A DNA stretch of 64,000 bases, taken from the NCBI RefSeq assembly GCF_006376685.1, contig NZ_VEWL01000001.1, positions 375,869 through 439,868 on the forward strand, written 5' to 3'. Numbering within the stretch: position 1 is the stretch's first letter; every line of letters begins with the position of its first letter. The translations under genes were made by a program, and so were the position numbers. Below are positions 46,732 to 55,174 of the stretch, piece by piece. This DNA is from Ochrobactrum teleogrylli. GTDB lineage: Bacteria; Pseudomonadota; Alphaproteobacteria; Rhizobiales; Rhizobiaceae. Under the pieces are notes generated by a model. That model ran no database searches and had not been told where the DNA came from. It worked only from the letters and a program-made list of their open reading frames with translations.

Positions 46732-48459
46732 ATGACAATTTCGAAAATTGTAATTCAGAATATCCGCGGATTTAATGATACAACTTTAGATGTCCAGTTT
46801 CTTCCCAATAAGCCAAATATCTTTATAGCGCCTAACGGATTCGGGAAAAGCACGTTATCTACCGCGTTCAATTGTGCCCGAGGCGCAAAACTTTTAGTTG
46901 ATGAAAAAGACAAGCATCGGCAACAAGAAGTACGGATTTCACTGCTCAAGATTTGTCATGAGGGAAAATGGCTAACAGCCGATGATTCGAAAAACGAAGT
47001 ATCTGAAGAATTCGAAATTTCCGTCATCAAATCAAATATAGAAGCTAAAGCAAAAATGCCGCGTCCTAACGGTTTTGCAGTCGCAAGACCGTATCTAGAG
47101 ATTTCGGACTTAGATTTAGGCCCCGTGCCGCCGAAGGCTGCACTTAATTATAAATCGTCTGATTACAAGATATTACTTGCAGAGAACTCAAAACTGTCTC
47201 CCAATTTACCGAAAATTTTTAATAATTCTATATGTTCCGATTTGTTAAGCAATATTGACGCTATTGACAAATTAAAACAAAAGCGGTGCACGGAGTTATT
47301 TGACGCCTCGCTATTGTTCTTGGTTGCAGCGAAAGGAACCAAGCCGGATATCGCTCAGCGTTTCTCACAAGAATTCACAAGCGCTATCATGGCTTGCGAA
47401 CCCATCAAGCAAATTGTTCAGATAATTGAGCAGTCAGCCACTGAAACAAATTTAGTTGAACGCTTTCTGTTGACGTTTCAATTACACAAACTAATAGAGG
47501 ACAATCGCGCGGAGTTTAAGAAATGGCTACAACGCTGCGACTTTGAACGGCGGTTAAGTAACATAAAAGCTTTTATAAACGATATAAATGGTGGCTGGGT
47601 TGCGGCAGATATAAAAGAAACTAAGGGACGTCTTATCATTAAATTTCCGGATGCAAATTCTCTTTCAAATGGTCAGCGAGACCTCCTTTACTTTACCTGT
47701 GCTCTCATTAAGGTAACAAATTCAAGATCACAAAAACCTATAATATTAATTATCGATGAAATTTTTGATTACCTTGATGATGCAAATATTGTAGTAGCTC
47801 AATATTTTCTAAGTAAATTAATAGAGGATTTTAAGAGGGAAGGGCGAAGAATATATTTGGCTTTGTTGACGCATCTCGACCCTGTATTTTTTAAGGGCTA
47901 TGCGCTTAAAAAACAGAATAGGATTTATCTTGGAGTACCAAATCAAAGCATTTCAAATACTATGAAAAAGGTGATTTTGCAACGTGATGACGCAGTATGG
48001 AAGGACGATCTTTCGAAGTACTTTCTACATTATCATCCGGAGCGTAGGGATATTTCAAAAATATTTAATGAGACGTATGGGCTACCTAAGAAGCACGGCG
48101 TGAGTGTTGATTTCTATGGTTTTTTGAGGGAACACTGGGAGAAACTTGTCGACGGGGCTGAGTCTTATGATCCGTTCGCAGTGTGCGCGCATGTTCGTAT
48201 AGCGATTGAACAATGCGCATACGAAAAAATTGGTGACCCTCAGAGGCGAGCAGAATTCCTTGACTTACATGGAACGGCAGCGAAGCTTGAACTAGCGGAA
48301 TCCCTGAATGTTAACGTACCAGAGGTGTGCTTCTTACTTGGTGTGATATATAATGATGCCATGCACCGTAAAGATAACTTGGATCAATCTTCCAGTATTG
48401 CGCTTAAGTTGAAGAACATAGCGCTTCAGAGCATAATGAAGAAGGCTGTTGCGTGGTAG
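46732..48459 (+). CDS. SMC/ABC-type ATPase of unknown function
   Basis: 575 residues. An ABC-class P-loop ATPase as in SMC, RecF and OLD-like defence proteins: Walker A APNGFGKST (33-41), ABC-type signature LSNGQRDL (311-318), Walker B IILIIDE (337-343) and an H-loop at His381 (LTHLDP). A helical insert of about 230 residues lies between Walker A and the signature, shorter than a full coiled-coil arm. The last 110 residues form a separate helical domain with an R-x6-H (Arg506, His513) of the HEPN RNase pattern, possibly chance. It lies in the AT-rich part of the island before the restriction genes; whether it belongs with them is unknown. Confidence 0.8.
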   Translation: MTISKIVIQNIRGFNDTTLDVQFLPNKPNIFIAPNGFGKSTLSTAFNCARGAKLLVDEKDKHRQQEVRISLLKICHEGKWLTADDSKNEVSEEFEISVIKSNIEAKAKMPRPNGFAVARPYLEISDLDLGPVPPKAALNYKSSDYKILLAENSKLSPNLPKIFNNSICSDLLSNIDAIDKLKQKRCTELFDASLLFLVAAKGTKPDIAQRFSQEFTSAIMACEPIKQIVQIIEQSATETNLVERFLLTFQLHKLIEDNRAEFKKWLQRCDFERRLSNIKAFINDINGGWVAADIKETKGRLIIKFPDANSLSNGQRDLLYFTCALIKVTNSRSQKPIILIIDEIFDYLDDANIVVAQYFLSKLIEDFKREGRRIYLALLTHLDPVFFKGYALKKQNRIYLGVPNQSISNTMKKVILQRDDAVWKDDLSKYFLHYHPERRDISKIFNETYGLPKKHGVSVDFYGFLREHWEKLVDGAESYDPFAVCAHVRIAIEQCAYEKIGDPQRRAEFLDLHGTAAKLELAESLNVNVPEVCFLLGVIYNDAMHRKDNLDQSSSIALKLKNIALQSIMKKAVAW

Positions 48460-48600
48460 ACATTTCTTAGTTTTCACGTTCTTCCATCAACTGCACTCAT
48501 CTAAGATTCTGTCGCCCTGCTCAACTCGTTTGGGCTTATTAAGGATTTGGATAGTTCAATTTGTTAATCTTCGTCAGAAACATTTTTTGGCGTGGGCAGT

Positions 48601-49407
48601 ATGTTTGATACCCTCAAAGAGCTTGGTTTTCAGGTGGAAATTCATTCTCATGCAGAAGCAATATTGAGTGTAGATTTTCCAGAGGCTGTTTTGCAACTCG
48701 AAGAAGCTGTGGGCAGTTTGTCAATTCCAATTGAAGAAATCATCGGCTCTGGCGGCGGAGAGACCCAAGGGACACAGCGGTTGCGACGCTCACTTGCAGC
48801 GTTGGGTTGGAAGAAGATGAATTTTATCGTTGAAAAGACAATAAACGGCCAACGAAGAGAAGCGATTTCGCACGAGATCGACCACGTGAAACAGTTTGAT
48901 AAAGGCATAGTTGCCTTAGAAATTGAATGGAACAACAAGGACCCGTTCTTCGACCGCGACTTAGAGAATTTTAAAAGACTTCATGCAGACGGGGCTATCT
49001 CTGTTGGAGTTATCGTTACTCGCGGCACCACAATGCAAGATAACATGAAGGAATTGGTTCAGCGATTTGCTTACGAGCGAGGATTGAATTCGAACGACGC
49101 AGTTGAGGAGTTCGGCATGGCGCGCACAAAGAGGCAGAGGACTGCCGTCGAAAATAGAGTTAGCGCGTCGGGATGCTCGTTTGAAGAAGCGTGGGCTAGT
49201 CTTTTCGTAGCAGACAAATACGGAGCAGCGACGACGCACTGGAGCAAACTGGAAGCGAGAGTGCACAGAGGCGTCGGAAATCCTTGTCCTCTGGTGCTGA
49301 TTGGTCTTCCATCAAGTATTGTCAGATTTGACCAAAACATTGACTTAGAAGACATTGCTGAGGAAGAAAATGCCCTCATTCGGGACGGCATTGCACCTGA
49401 AAGTTGA
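48601..49407 (+). CDS. BglII/BstYI-family type II restriction endonuclease
   Basis: 268 residues. The core AHEIDHVKQ-like segment (SHEIDHVKQ, Asp94) and VALEIEWNNKDPFFDRDLENF with Glu107-x-Glu109 match the BglII/BstYI family (PF09195), whose members cut AGATCT or RGATCY; BglII itself has E-x-Q at this place. KYGAATTHWSKLEARVHRG further on is also conserved. GATC-centred specificity is a guess from the family. Start is uncertain: ATG 48601 or GTG 48592, both with weak ribosome sites. It ends against the methylase gene tail-to-tail with no spacer base. Confidence 0.85.
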   Translation: MFDTLKELGFQVEIHSHAEAILSVDFPEAVLQLEEAVGSLSIPIEEIIGSGGGETQGTQRLRRSLAALGWKKMNFIVEKTINGQRREAISHEIDHVKQFDKGIVALEIEWNNKDPFFDRDLENFKRLHADGAISVGVIVTRGTTMQDNMKELVQRFAYERGLNSNDAVEEFGMARTKRQRTAVENRVSASGCSFEEAWASLFVADKYGAATTHWSKLEARVHRGVGNPCPLVLIGLPSSIVRFDQNIDLEDIAEEENALIRDGIAPES

Positions 49408-50070
49408 CTATTCAGCTGCGATAGGTCTGTCAGTCGCGGAGTTGTAACTGTATGTGTCCCACGAGGGCTCATATGCCTCGGTAGCTTGGTTACCCCAAGT
49501 TGACCAATCCTTACGCACGCCACGCCCAAACATTTCCAAGTAAGGACCCGGCGAGCAGCTTTCTATGAGAGGATATTGCTCATCAGGCTTCCGCGAATGC
49601 TCCCGCTTCCGTGAAGAAATGTAGTTCACTTGCGATCTTCCCGGTGGCAACGTACGTGCGTTCTTGCCCTTGACTCCGAACAGAATTAACTCCGTAACGT
49701 TACGGAAATAGAAACCTACACCGCGACCGTCTGATCCGCCATCTTTCCGAATCTTATGCCAGACGATGTTTGATTTGTAGTTGAATCCCCATGCTCGCAT
49801 TACTTCAAGGCCTTCCGGCAAAAGAGCATTAGGAACCCATAGATACAGATGAGCCGTCGCCGCGCAAGCGTCAGCTACCGGAAGCGCCTTTATGGCATCC
49901 AGTTCCATCGTACCGTAGCGTGAAAGCCTCTTATGTTCTGGTGCCACTTTACCAGTTCGATTAACGAACTGCCAAGGCGGGTCGGCCATAATGGTCGCGA
50001 ACCTGCGTTTTCCAACGAAGTCAATAAAATCCTGCGATGCGGAAAACTGATCTTCAGGATTTTTTTTCAT
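49408..50070 (-). CDS. MT-A70-family adenine-N6 DNA methyltransferase
   Basis: 220 residues. The catalytic motif DPPW is at residues 30-33 (ATIMADPPWQF), followed by the SAM pocket and GTMELDAIKALPV, LYLWVPNALL, NIVWHKIRKDGG and GRGVGFYFRNVTELILFG of the MT-A70 family; the target recognition part is short. It methylates adenine at N6 and would protect the host against the convergent BglII-family nuclease. Because the two genes converge, expression is set by separate promoters. GAGG lies about eight bases before the ATG. Confidence 0.9.
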   Translation of the reverse strand: MKKNPEDQFSASQDFIDFVGKRRFATIMADPPWQFVNRTGKVAPEHKRLSRYGTMELDAIKALPVADACAATAHLYLWVPNALLPEGLEVMRAWGFNYKSNIVWHKIRKDGGSDGRGVGFYFRNVTELILFGVKGKNARTLPPGRSQVNYISSRKREHSRKPDEQYPLIESCSPGPYLEMFGRGVRKDWSTWGNQATEAYEPSWDTYSYNSATDRPIAAE

Positions 50071-50215
50071 TTCGGGGCCTCGCGAATCTTACGTCGCTTC
50101 TTAGAGCGCATTTCATGATGGCATGCAAACGAACTGGATATAAGATGTAGCACGCGCCTCTAGAATTTTTTCTGACCTTTAAATTAGGGAGAGGTCTGAA
50201 TCGCAATGCTAAGTC

Positions 50216-50270
50216 AGATCAGTCTGAGTTTCTGATAAGCTAGAATAGACCAGTCTCAGTTTCTGAGAGC
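50216..50270 (+). repeat. Tandem imperfect repeat near the right end
   Basis: Two copies 31 bp apart: AGATCAGTCTGAGTTTCTGA at 50216 and AGACCAGTCTCAGTTTCTGA at 50247 (18 of 20 identical). The spacing is about three helical turns, suiting an accessory or excisionase binding array beside attR. Confidence 0.6.
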
Positions 50271-50406
50271 ATTTCCATATAATATTGCGACCCTCAGGTT
50301 GAACGCGAGAATGTTGATCGCTACGATTTTTAACAATGGAAGGGCGTGCAGTATCCCGTTTGCAAAGCGTACCCAAGCATAATTTGACGTTTATCTATCT
50401 AAATTG

Positions 50407-50428
50407 TTGGTACAAAAAGTGGTACAAA
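50407..50428 (+). repeat. Right copy of paired TGGTACAAA repeat
   Basis: TTGGTACAAA and GTGGTACAAA 12 bp apart, 21 of 22 bases identical to 36492-36513 and in the same orientation. It lies about 70 bp before attR. Confidence 0.75.
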
Positions 50429-50497
50429 ATCGAATATGTGGAATAGGGTTAAGCTTTTGATATAAAAGCGAGTATAGATTTTTCCTGCCTCGGAAAT

Positions 50498-50518
50498 AAT
50501 CCCACCCCCTCCGCCATT
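50498..50518 (+). repeat. attR: right 21-bp direct repeat
   Basis: Exact copy of the tRNA-Ser 3' end (36418-36438) without the rest of a tRNA, marking the right end of the integrated element. Confidence 0.93.
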
Positions 50519-50842
50519 ATTTCCCTTTTTGTTTTCGATGGTGCCGTCAAAACCGGCGACGGTTTTGGCTTTCCAAGCCTGCGCTTGGCGTGATCGATCG
50601 TTCTCAATATATATAATATTATACTTTATTAAATATAAAATAATAAGAAAATCATTTAAATAGTTTGAATTTATAATTTAACTTATCAAGTTTATACCTA
50701 TTAAATTGCGAATACTAAGAAATAATAAGGAATTGGAAAATCAATAATAACATTGATTTTATTTAATGATTATTTTTGAAAGTATTCATTTATTGTTCAT
50801 CGCGGGTTGGGTAGCGTGAGTTCATCACGAAAGGAGAATATC

Positions 50843-51148
50843 ATGTTCAAGAAAATCCTACTCGCGGCGATTGCTCTTTCGTTCATTGGTGCGCCGTTGG
50901 CGCAAGCTCGTGACAACCAGCCGCAGCGCAAACCAGCAGTTCAACAGGTGCAGAAAAAGAAACAGTCCGCAAAGGGCTGGTCTAAAGGGCAGCGCTTCAA
51001 TGGTTCGCGTCAAAGCGAAGTCAAGGATTACAAGCGTTATGGGCTTCGTGCACCGGGCAAGGGGCAGCGTTGGGTGAAGGTCGATAATCAGTATCTTCTG
51101 ATTACCGCGGCAACCGGTCTTATCGCTGGTGTGATGGCCGCTCGGTAA
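50843..51148 (+). CDS. RcnB-family periplasmic protein
   Basis: 101 residues: signal peptide (MFKKILLAAIALSFIG, cleavage near AQARDN, residue 23), a Gln/Lys-rich linker, and a C-terminal RcnB domain (KDYKRYGLRAPGKGQRWVKV, then NQYLLITAATGLI). RcnB in E. coli affects nickel and cobalt export; most alphaproteobacterial relatives have no known role. AAAGGAGA precedes the ATG. It is the first gene after attR. A hairpin AGGACGG / CCGTCCT at 51167-51186 may end the transcript, though without a T-run. Confidence 0.85.
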   Translation: MFKKILLAAIALSFIGAPLAQARDNQPQRKPAVQQVQKKKQSAKGWSKGQRFNGSRQSEVKDYKRYGLRAPGKGQRWVKVDNQYLLITAATGLIAGVMAAR

Positions 51149-51258
51149 TTCGCGGATGCGGCAAACAGGACGGTTAGCGCCGTCCTCACTCGGTGAGCAG
51201 TGTTGGTTCTCCCTCGAATCCGGCGCTTCTCATCGAGGTTTTATTGTGAGATTGACAA

Positions 51259-53238
51259 TCAGCGCGATTGTCTGCGCATGAGCAGAATGAAGAGTGGCGT
51301 ACCAATGAAGGCCGTCACGATGCCCGCCGGGATTTCCTGCGGAGCGAAGATCGCGCGGCCCAGCGTATCAGCCAGAACGGTCAATATTGCGCCGATCAAC
51401 GCTGTCACTGGCAGTAGATGCCGATAGCGCGCGCCGCAACAAAGGCGCGCTGCATGCGGCGCGATCAATCCCACGAAGCCAATTGCGCCCACGGCGGACA
51501 CCGCGCCTGCCACAGAAAGGGCTGACAGTAGTAGTAGCCACAAGCGGGTCGTGGCCGTATCCACGCCAAGCGATTCCGCCGCATCGCGACCGAGCGCCAG
51601 AATGTCGAGGCGTTTCGCGAATGCAAGTGCGATAGCGATCAGCAGAAGCCAGGGGGCAAGCGCCGCCACATCCTGCCAGTTGCGCCCATGGGTGGAGCCT
51701 GCGAGCCAGGCAAGTGCTTCGGCAATCTGAAGCTTTGCCTCAATCACCACAATCGTGCTCAACGCTGAAAGGCTGGCTGCCACTGCAAGTCCGGTCAGCG
51801 CCGTGCGGGTCGGTGACAGGTTTTTGCCGAGCAGGCTTAAAAGCAAGACCACAAGACAGGCGCCGCCTGCCGAGCAGAGCGCAAAAAGCGCGCTTCCCGG
51901 AATGATGCCGCCGAGCAGTGCGACGAGGCTTGCGAGTGCTGCGCCTTGTGCGAGGCCCAGAGTTTCCGGGCCGGATAGCGGGTTGCGCGTCACGGCCTGC
52001 AGCAACAATCCAGCTATTGCGAGCAAAGCGCCCGCGCCCATGGCCACCAACACGCGTGGCGCGCGCAGTGCCTGTATCGCCTGCCAGTCAATGTCGCGTC
52101 CTGCGATGCCGTCGCCGAACAGAAGCCCGGCCAGAAGAGCCGCGAACAGAACTGCGCCGAGGCTCGCATAAAGCGCGAACGGTCGCTTGAATATGGTTTT
52201 CCCAAGGATCTGCGCGTTGTGGGCGGGTGCCTCCGCTTTCATACGACGCAAGACGAAGATCAGCGCCGGTGCTGCGAAACAGGCAGCGAGGATTCCGGTC
52301 GGGATGATGGTGCCGGCACTGCTTAGCCATTGAGCGGCAATGTCGGCTGAAAGCAGCGCAACCGCTCCCCACAGGCAGGCTGCGGGCAAAAGCGCTTTGT
52401 GCCGAACCATGCCAGTGGCGCGGAGCAGATTGGGCACTGCGAGACCAATGAAACCGATAGGCCCGGCGATGGTAACGGCAGCACCTGATAGCACGATTGT
52501 GGCCAGAAGGCCGATCAGCGCAGTCGCTTTGCCAAGCCCAAGGCTTGCCGCCATGTCGCTGCCGAGCGCCATGACGTCGAACTGGCGGGCAAGGGCGACC
52601 AGCAGCAGGATGGCTCCGACAATAAAGGGGGCGAGCGGTGCAACTTTAGCCCAGCCTGTTTGTTCCAGCATGCCGGAAGACCACAGGATGATGCCGGATG
52701 CGCGATCATCGGCAATCAGGATAATCGCGGAAGAAAGCGCCGAGAAGGCGAGGGATACCGCCACGCCCGCCAGTGCCAGCCGAACCGCTTGGGCGCGCAA
52801 TCCGCCGCCCACCAGCAGGCATAATGTTCCGCCCAATGCGCCGCCGATGATCGTGGCGAGGAAGCCCGGAAAGGCAAATGGAAGCAGCAGACTGGAAACA
52901 ACCAGGGCCAGTTGCGCGCCGCTGGTGACAGCCAGAATGTCTGGCGCGGCAAGCGGGTTGCGCAAAATGGTCTGCATCACCGTGCCAGCGGCGGCAAGCG
53001 CTGCGCCGACCAATATAGCCGCTATTGCACGGGGCAGGCGAATTGTTTCGATGATAATCTGCGCCAGCGTTTGCGGCCGCGACGGCGACTGCAAAACGTC
53101 CTGTAGCGTGACATTTCCACTGCCGATGACGAGTTCGGCGACGGTCAGCGCGATCAGCAGCAGGATTGCCAGAACGACAATTCCAATCGTGAAACCTGCC
53201 GGTTTAGTTTGGCTTGTGGTCAGAGGCTGCGCGGTCAT
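51259..53238 (-). CDS. fhuB: Ferric hydroxamate ABC transporter permease FhuB
   Basis: 659 residues, two FecCD permease domains fused head to tail as in E. coli FhuB (660). Each half has the same signatures: RLPRAIAAILVGAALAAAGTVMQ (first half, near 67) and APRVLVAMGAGALLAIAGLLLQ (second half, near 390), plus GPIGFIGLAVPNLLR and GAIGFVGLIAPHAARL. It forms the whole membrane pore for iron-hydroxamate siderophores. Its start overlaps the end of fhuC by four bases. Confidence 0.93.
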   Translation of the reverse strand: MTAQPLTTSQTKPAGFTIGIVVLAILLLIALTVAELVIGSGNVTLQDVLQSPSRPQTLAQIIIETIRLPRAIAAILVGAALAAAGTVMQTILRNPLAAPDILAVTSGAQLALVVSSLLLPFAFPGFLATIIGGALGGTLCLLVGGGLRAQAVRLALAGVAVSLAFSALSSAIILIADDRASGIILWSSGMLEQTGWAKVAPLAPFIVGAILLLVALARQFDVMALGSDMAASLGLGKATALIGLLATIVLSGAAVTIAGPIGFIGLAVPNLLRATGMVRHKALLPAACLWGAVALLSADIAAQWLSSAGTIIPTGILAACFAAPALIFVLRRMKAEAPAHNAQILGKTIFKRPFALYASLGAVLFAALLAGLLFGDGIAGRDIDWQAIQALRAPRVLVAMGAGALLAIAGLLLQAVTRNPLSGPETLGLAQGAALASLVALLGGIIPGSALFALCSAGGACLVVLLLSLLGKNLSPTRTALTGLAVAASLSALSTIVVIEAKLQIAEALAWLAGSTHGRNWQDVAALAPWLLLIAIALAFAKRLDILALGRDAAESLGVDTATTRLWLLLLSALSVAGAVSAVGAIGFVGLIAPHAARLCCGARYRHLLPVTALIGAILTVLADTLGRAIFAPQEIPAGIVTAFIGTPLFILLMRRQSR

Positions 53239-54086
53239 TCCGCGCTCCGCTCGCTCTGCTGATTTCCGGCAGATGGCTTGATGGATGCATGGTTGACCCA
53301 GCGTGGCATGCAGAACGGGATCGGCAGAACCGGGTGCGCGGTCACTTCGATATCGAAGTCGAAAGCTTCTCGGAGTCGTTCCGTTGTGAATACCTCTTCA
53401 GGAGAGCCAGAAGCCATCAAGCGGCCTTTACGCATCAGGATAACGTCGTCGGCCAGTTCCAGCACCTGATTGAGATCGTGCAGAACAGCAACGATGGTCA
53501 GGCCATGATCGCGGTTCAACTGCTTGAGCAATGTCAGCAACTCGGCCTGATGCCGGATATCGAGAAAATTCGTCGGCTCATCGAGAAACAGGACGGATGG
53601 TTCCTGCGCCAGCGCCAGCGCAACCCATGCGCGCTGACGTTCGCCGCCAGATAGCGAAGCCACCTGACGATGACGCAGGGCTTGCAGGCCGGTTTGCGTG
53701 ATGGCGCGTTCGATTGCCTTTCGGTCATGATTGCCCAGTCGGGAAAACAGACCTCGATGCGGGTGACGTCCGTTTTCGACCAGTTCTTCGACGGTCAGGC
53801 CAGCGGGAATTTCCGGCATCTGCCCCAGCACGGCGATCTTGCGGGCCAGATCAATCCGTTTCAGGCGGTTTATGTCTTCACTGTCAAACAGAACCTGTCC
53901 ACTCGTTGGCGTCTGAAGCCGCGCCATGCTGCGCAACAGCGTGCTTTTGCCCGAACCATTGGCCCCGCAAATGACGGTTATCCGTCCGGATTGAACCGAG
54001 GCATCGACCGAATTCAGAGCCATCGCGCCGTCAAAGCTGACGGAAACGCCAACCGTTCTGATGATTGCTTTGTCCTGCGTGGCCAT
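53235..54086 (-). CDS. fhuC: Ferric hydroxamate ABC transporter ATP-binding protein FhuC
   Basis: 283 residues. Walker A GANGSGKSTLL near residue 41, signature LSGGERQRAWVALAL near 147 and Walker B VLFLDEPTNFLD near 168 are intact. It drives FhuB. It is the first gene of this pair and no binding-protein gene (fhuD) is adjacent; a LysR gene, unrelated in direction of control, lies 80 bp upstream on the same strand. Confidence 0.93.
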   Translation of the reverse strand: MATQDKAIIRTVGVSVSFDGAMALNSVDASVQSGRITVICGANGSGKSTLLRSMARLQTPTSGQVLFDSEDINRLKRIDLARKIAVLGQMPEIPAGLTVEELVENGRHPHRGLFSRLGNHDRKAIERAITQTGLQALRHRQVASLSGGERQRAWVALALAQEPSVLFLDEPTNFLDIRHQAELLTLLKQLNRDHGLTIVAVLHDLNQVLELADDVILMRKGRLMASGSPEEVFTTERLREAFDFDIEVTAHPVLPIPFCMPRWVNHASIKPSAGNQQSERSAE

Positions 54087-54166
54087 CGGCTTCCAAACAA
54101 CATGTTCTTCGATGCCGTGTGATAGACAAGAGGATGGGCCTCCGCAAGTTTTCTAGAGCGTTCCGG

Positions 54167-55078
54167 TTAAGATTGAATCGTGGGAAGCGCTACCAGAGTT
54201 TCTGCCGAAAGGTGTTCGATCAGCGCGCGGGCTGATGATGTCAGTTCGTCCGGCGCGCGTATGCAAAGCGACAAATGCCGAGTGGCCCAAGTGTCCGTCA
54301 GCGGGATCGGCACGATGCCGGTCGTTGTCATCATGCGATGAGCGACCAATTCCGGGATGATCGCCAGGCCGACGCCAGCGGCGACCATGGGGCAAATGCT
54401 CTCGAATGTGCGCAGTCGCGTGCGCATCTTCAGCTTGACGCCAAGGCGTGCCGCATGCGCTTCGATGTGATCGTAGAGCGCGCCGGAATAGAGGCCAATG
54501 AACGGTTCATGCAGGACATCGGCAAGACACGCCGATTTTCTGGCGGCAAGGGAGTGCTGCTGCCCGGTGATGAGAACCAGCCGGTCGATGGTGAAGGGGA
54601 TGAGAACCAATCCACCGGTATCGACGGCGTCGGACAATATGCCGATCTCGACAAAGCCGCTCGCAACGGACCTTGCGATTTCCGCGCTCTGCCGTTCTTT
54701 CAGTTCGACGTCGATCTGTGGATTGTCTGCCATGAACTGCGCGAGCCGCATGGGAAGATATTCGGTCACAGCGGCTGTGTTGGCTGCCACGCGCACGGTT
54801 GAGCGCATGCCCCTGGCGTGGGTGATGAGGTCCGCATGCATGTCAGTCATCTGGCGCAGCACGAGGCGCGCATGATGGGCAAGCGCTTCACCCGCTGCAG
54901 TGAGGGTGACGCCGCGTCTGCCGCGTTCGAGAAGCTTGACCTCGCCAATGGCTTCCATGTCACGCAGGCGTTCGCTGGCCGAGGGCAGGGCGAGCCCCAC
55001 TTCCGTTGCGCCATGCGTAATGCTTCCGGCATCGGCAACGGCGATGAAAAGGCGGAGGTCTGTGAGGTCAAAACGCAT
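54167..55078 (-). CDS. LysR-family transcriptional regulator
   Basis: 303 residues. N-terminal winged helix (MRFDLTDLRLFIAVADAGSITHGA; LPSASERLRDMEAIGEVKLLERG) followed by a periplasmic-binding-like effector domain. It is divergent from a TauE/SafE permease gene and probably controls it; a 15-bp-arm palindrome lies 16 bp before its start. The last residues read into a sequence resembling a dispersed repeat (AGAGCGTTCCGG near 54153), so its natural end may have been changed. Effector unknown, possibly a sulfonate or sulfite-type anion by context. Confidence 0.88.
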   Translation of the reverse strand: MRFDLTDLRLFIAVADAGSITHGATEVGLALPSASERLRDMEAIGEVKLLERGRRGVTLTAAGEALAHHARLVLRQMTDMHADLITHARGMRSTVRVAANTAAVTEYLPMRLAQFMADNPQIDVELKERQSAEIARSVASGFVEIGILSDAVDTGGLVLIPFTIDRLVLITGQQHSLAARKSACLADVLHEPFIGLYSGALYDHIEAHAARLGVKLKMRTRLRTFESICPMVAAGVGLAIIPELVAHRMMTTTGIVPIPLTDTWATRHLSLCIRAPDELTSSARALIEHLSAETLVALPTIQS

Positions 55079-55093
55079 GCATATTTATCGCTT

Positions 55094-55128
55094 ATATTCT
55101 GCCTTCGGTAAAGCCGAAGGCAGAATAT
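55094..55128. promoter_or_regulatory. Long perfect palindrome between the LysR and TauE/SafE genes
   Basis: Arms ATATTCTGCCTTCGG (55094-55108) and CCGAAGGCAGAATAT (55114-55128), 15 of 15 paired around TAAAG. It lies 16 bp from the LysR start and 47 bp from the permease start. It may be an operator or a hairpin in the leader of either transcript. Confidence 0.7.
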
Positions 55129-55174
55129 GGAACTTCCGCATTTCGCAAAATGGGGAATTCTCTATAGCGGAAGC

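Larger units (their letters stand above)
36418..50518. mobile_element. Integrative element in tRNA-Ser(TGA), about 14.1 kb
   Basis: Bounded by the 21-bp att repeats at 36418 and 50498, with a tyrosine integrase gene directly after the tRNA. The content is markedly more AT-rich and less codon-biased than the flanking chromosome. Cargo: integrase, HUH-type Rep-like protein, secreted/lipoprotein/membrane cluster with an XRE regulator, DUF2290 protein and NERD-like helicase, serine resolvase, SMC-like ATPase, BglII-family nuclease and MT-A70 methyltransferase. There are no phage structural genes and no conjugation pore genes, so it is best called an integrative, possibly mobilisable, genomic island. 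Confidence 0.9.
50071..50842. other. Right end of the element and AT-rich junction
   Basis: 772 bp without a gene. It contains a tandem repeat (50216-50270), the right paired TGGTACAAA repeat, attR, and, outside the element, a very AT-rich stretch (50590-50800) upstream of the RcnB-like gene. Confidence 0.55.

Noticed and set aside
36439..50518. Prophage
   Set aside because: No terminase, portal, capsid, tail, lysis or phage repressor-antirepressor pair is encoded; only the integrase and a small XRE regulator are phage-like.
50590..50800. CRISPR array or tandem repeat in the AT-rich stretch
   Set aside because: The sequence is low-complexity A/T without regularly spaced repeats; no cas genes anywhere in the window.
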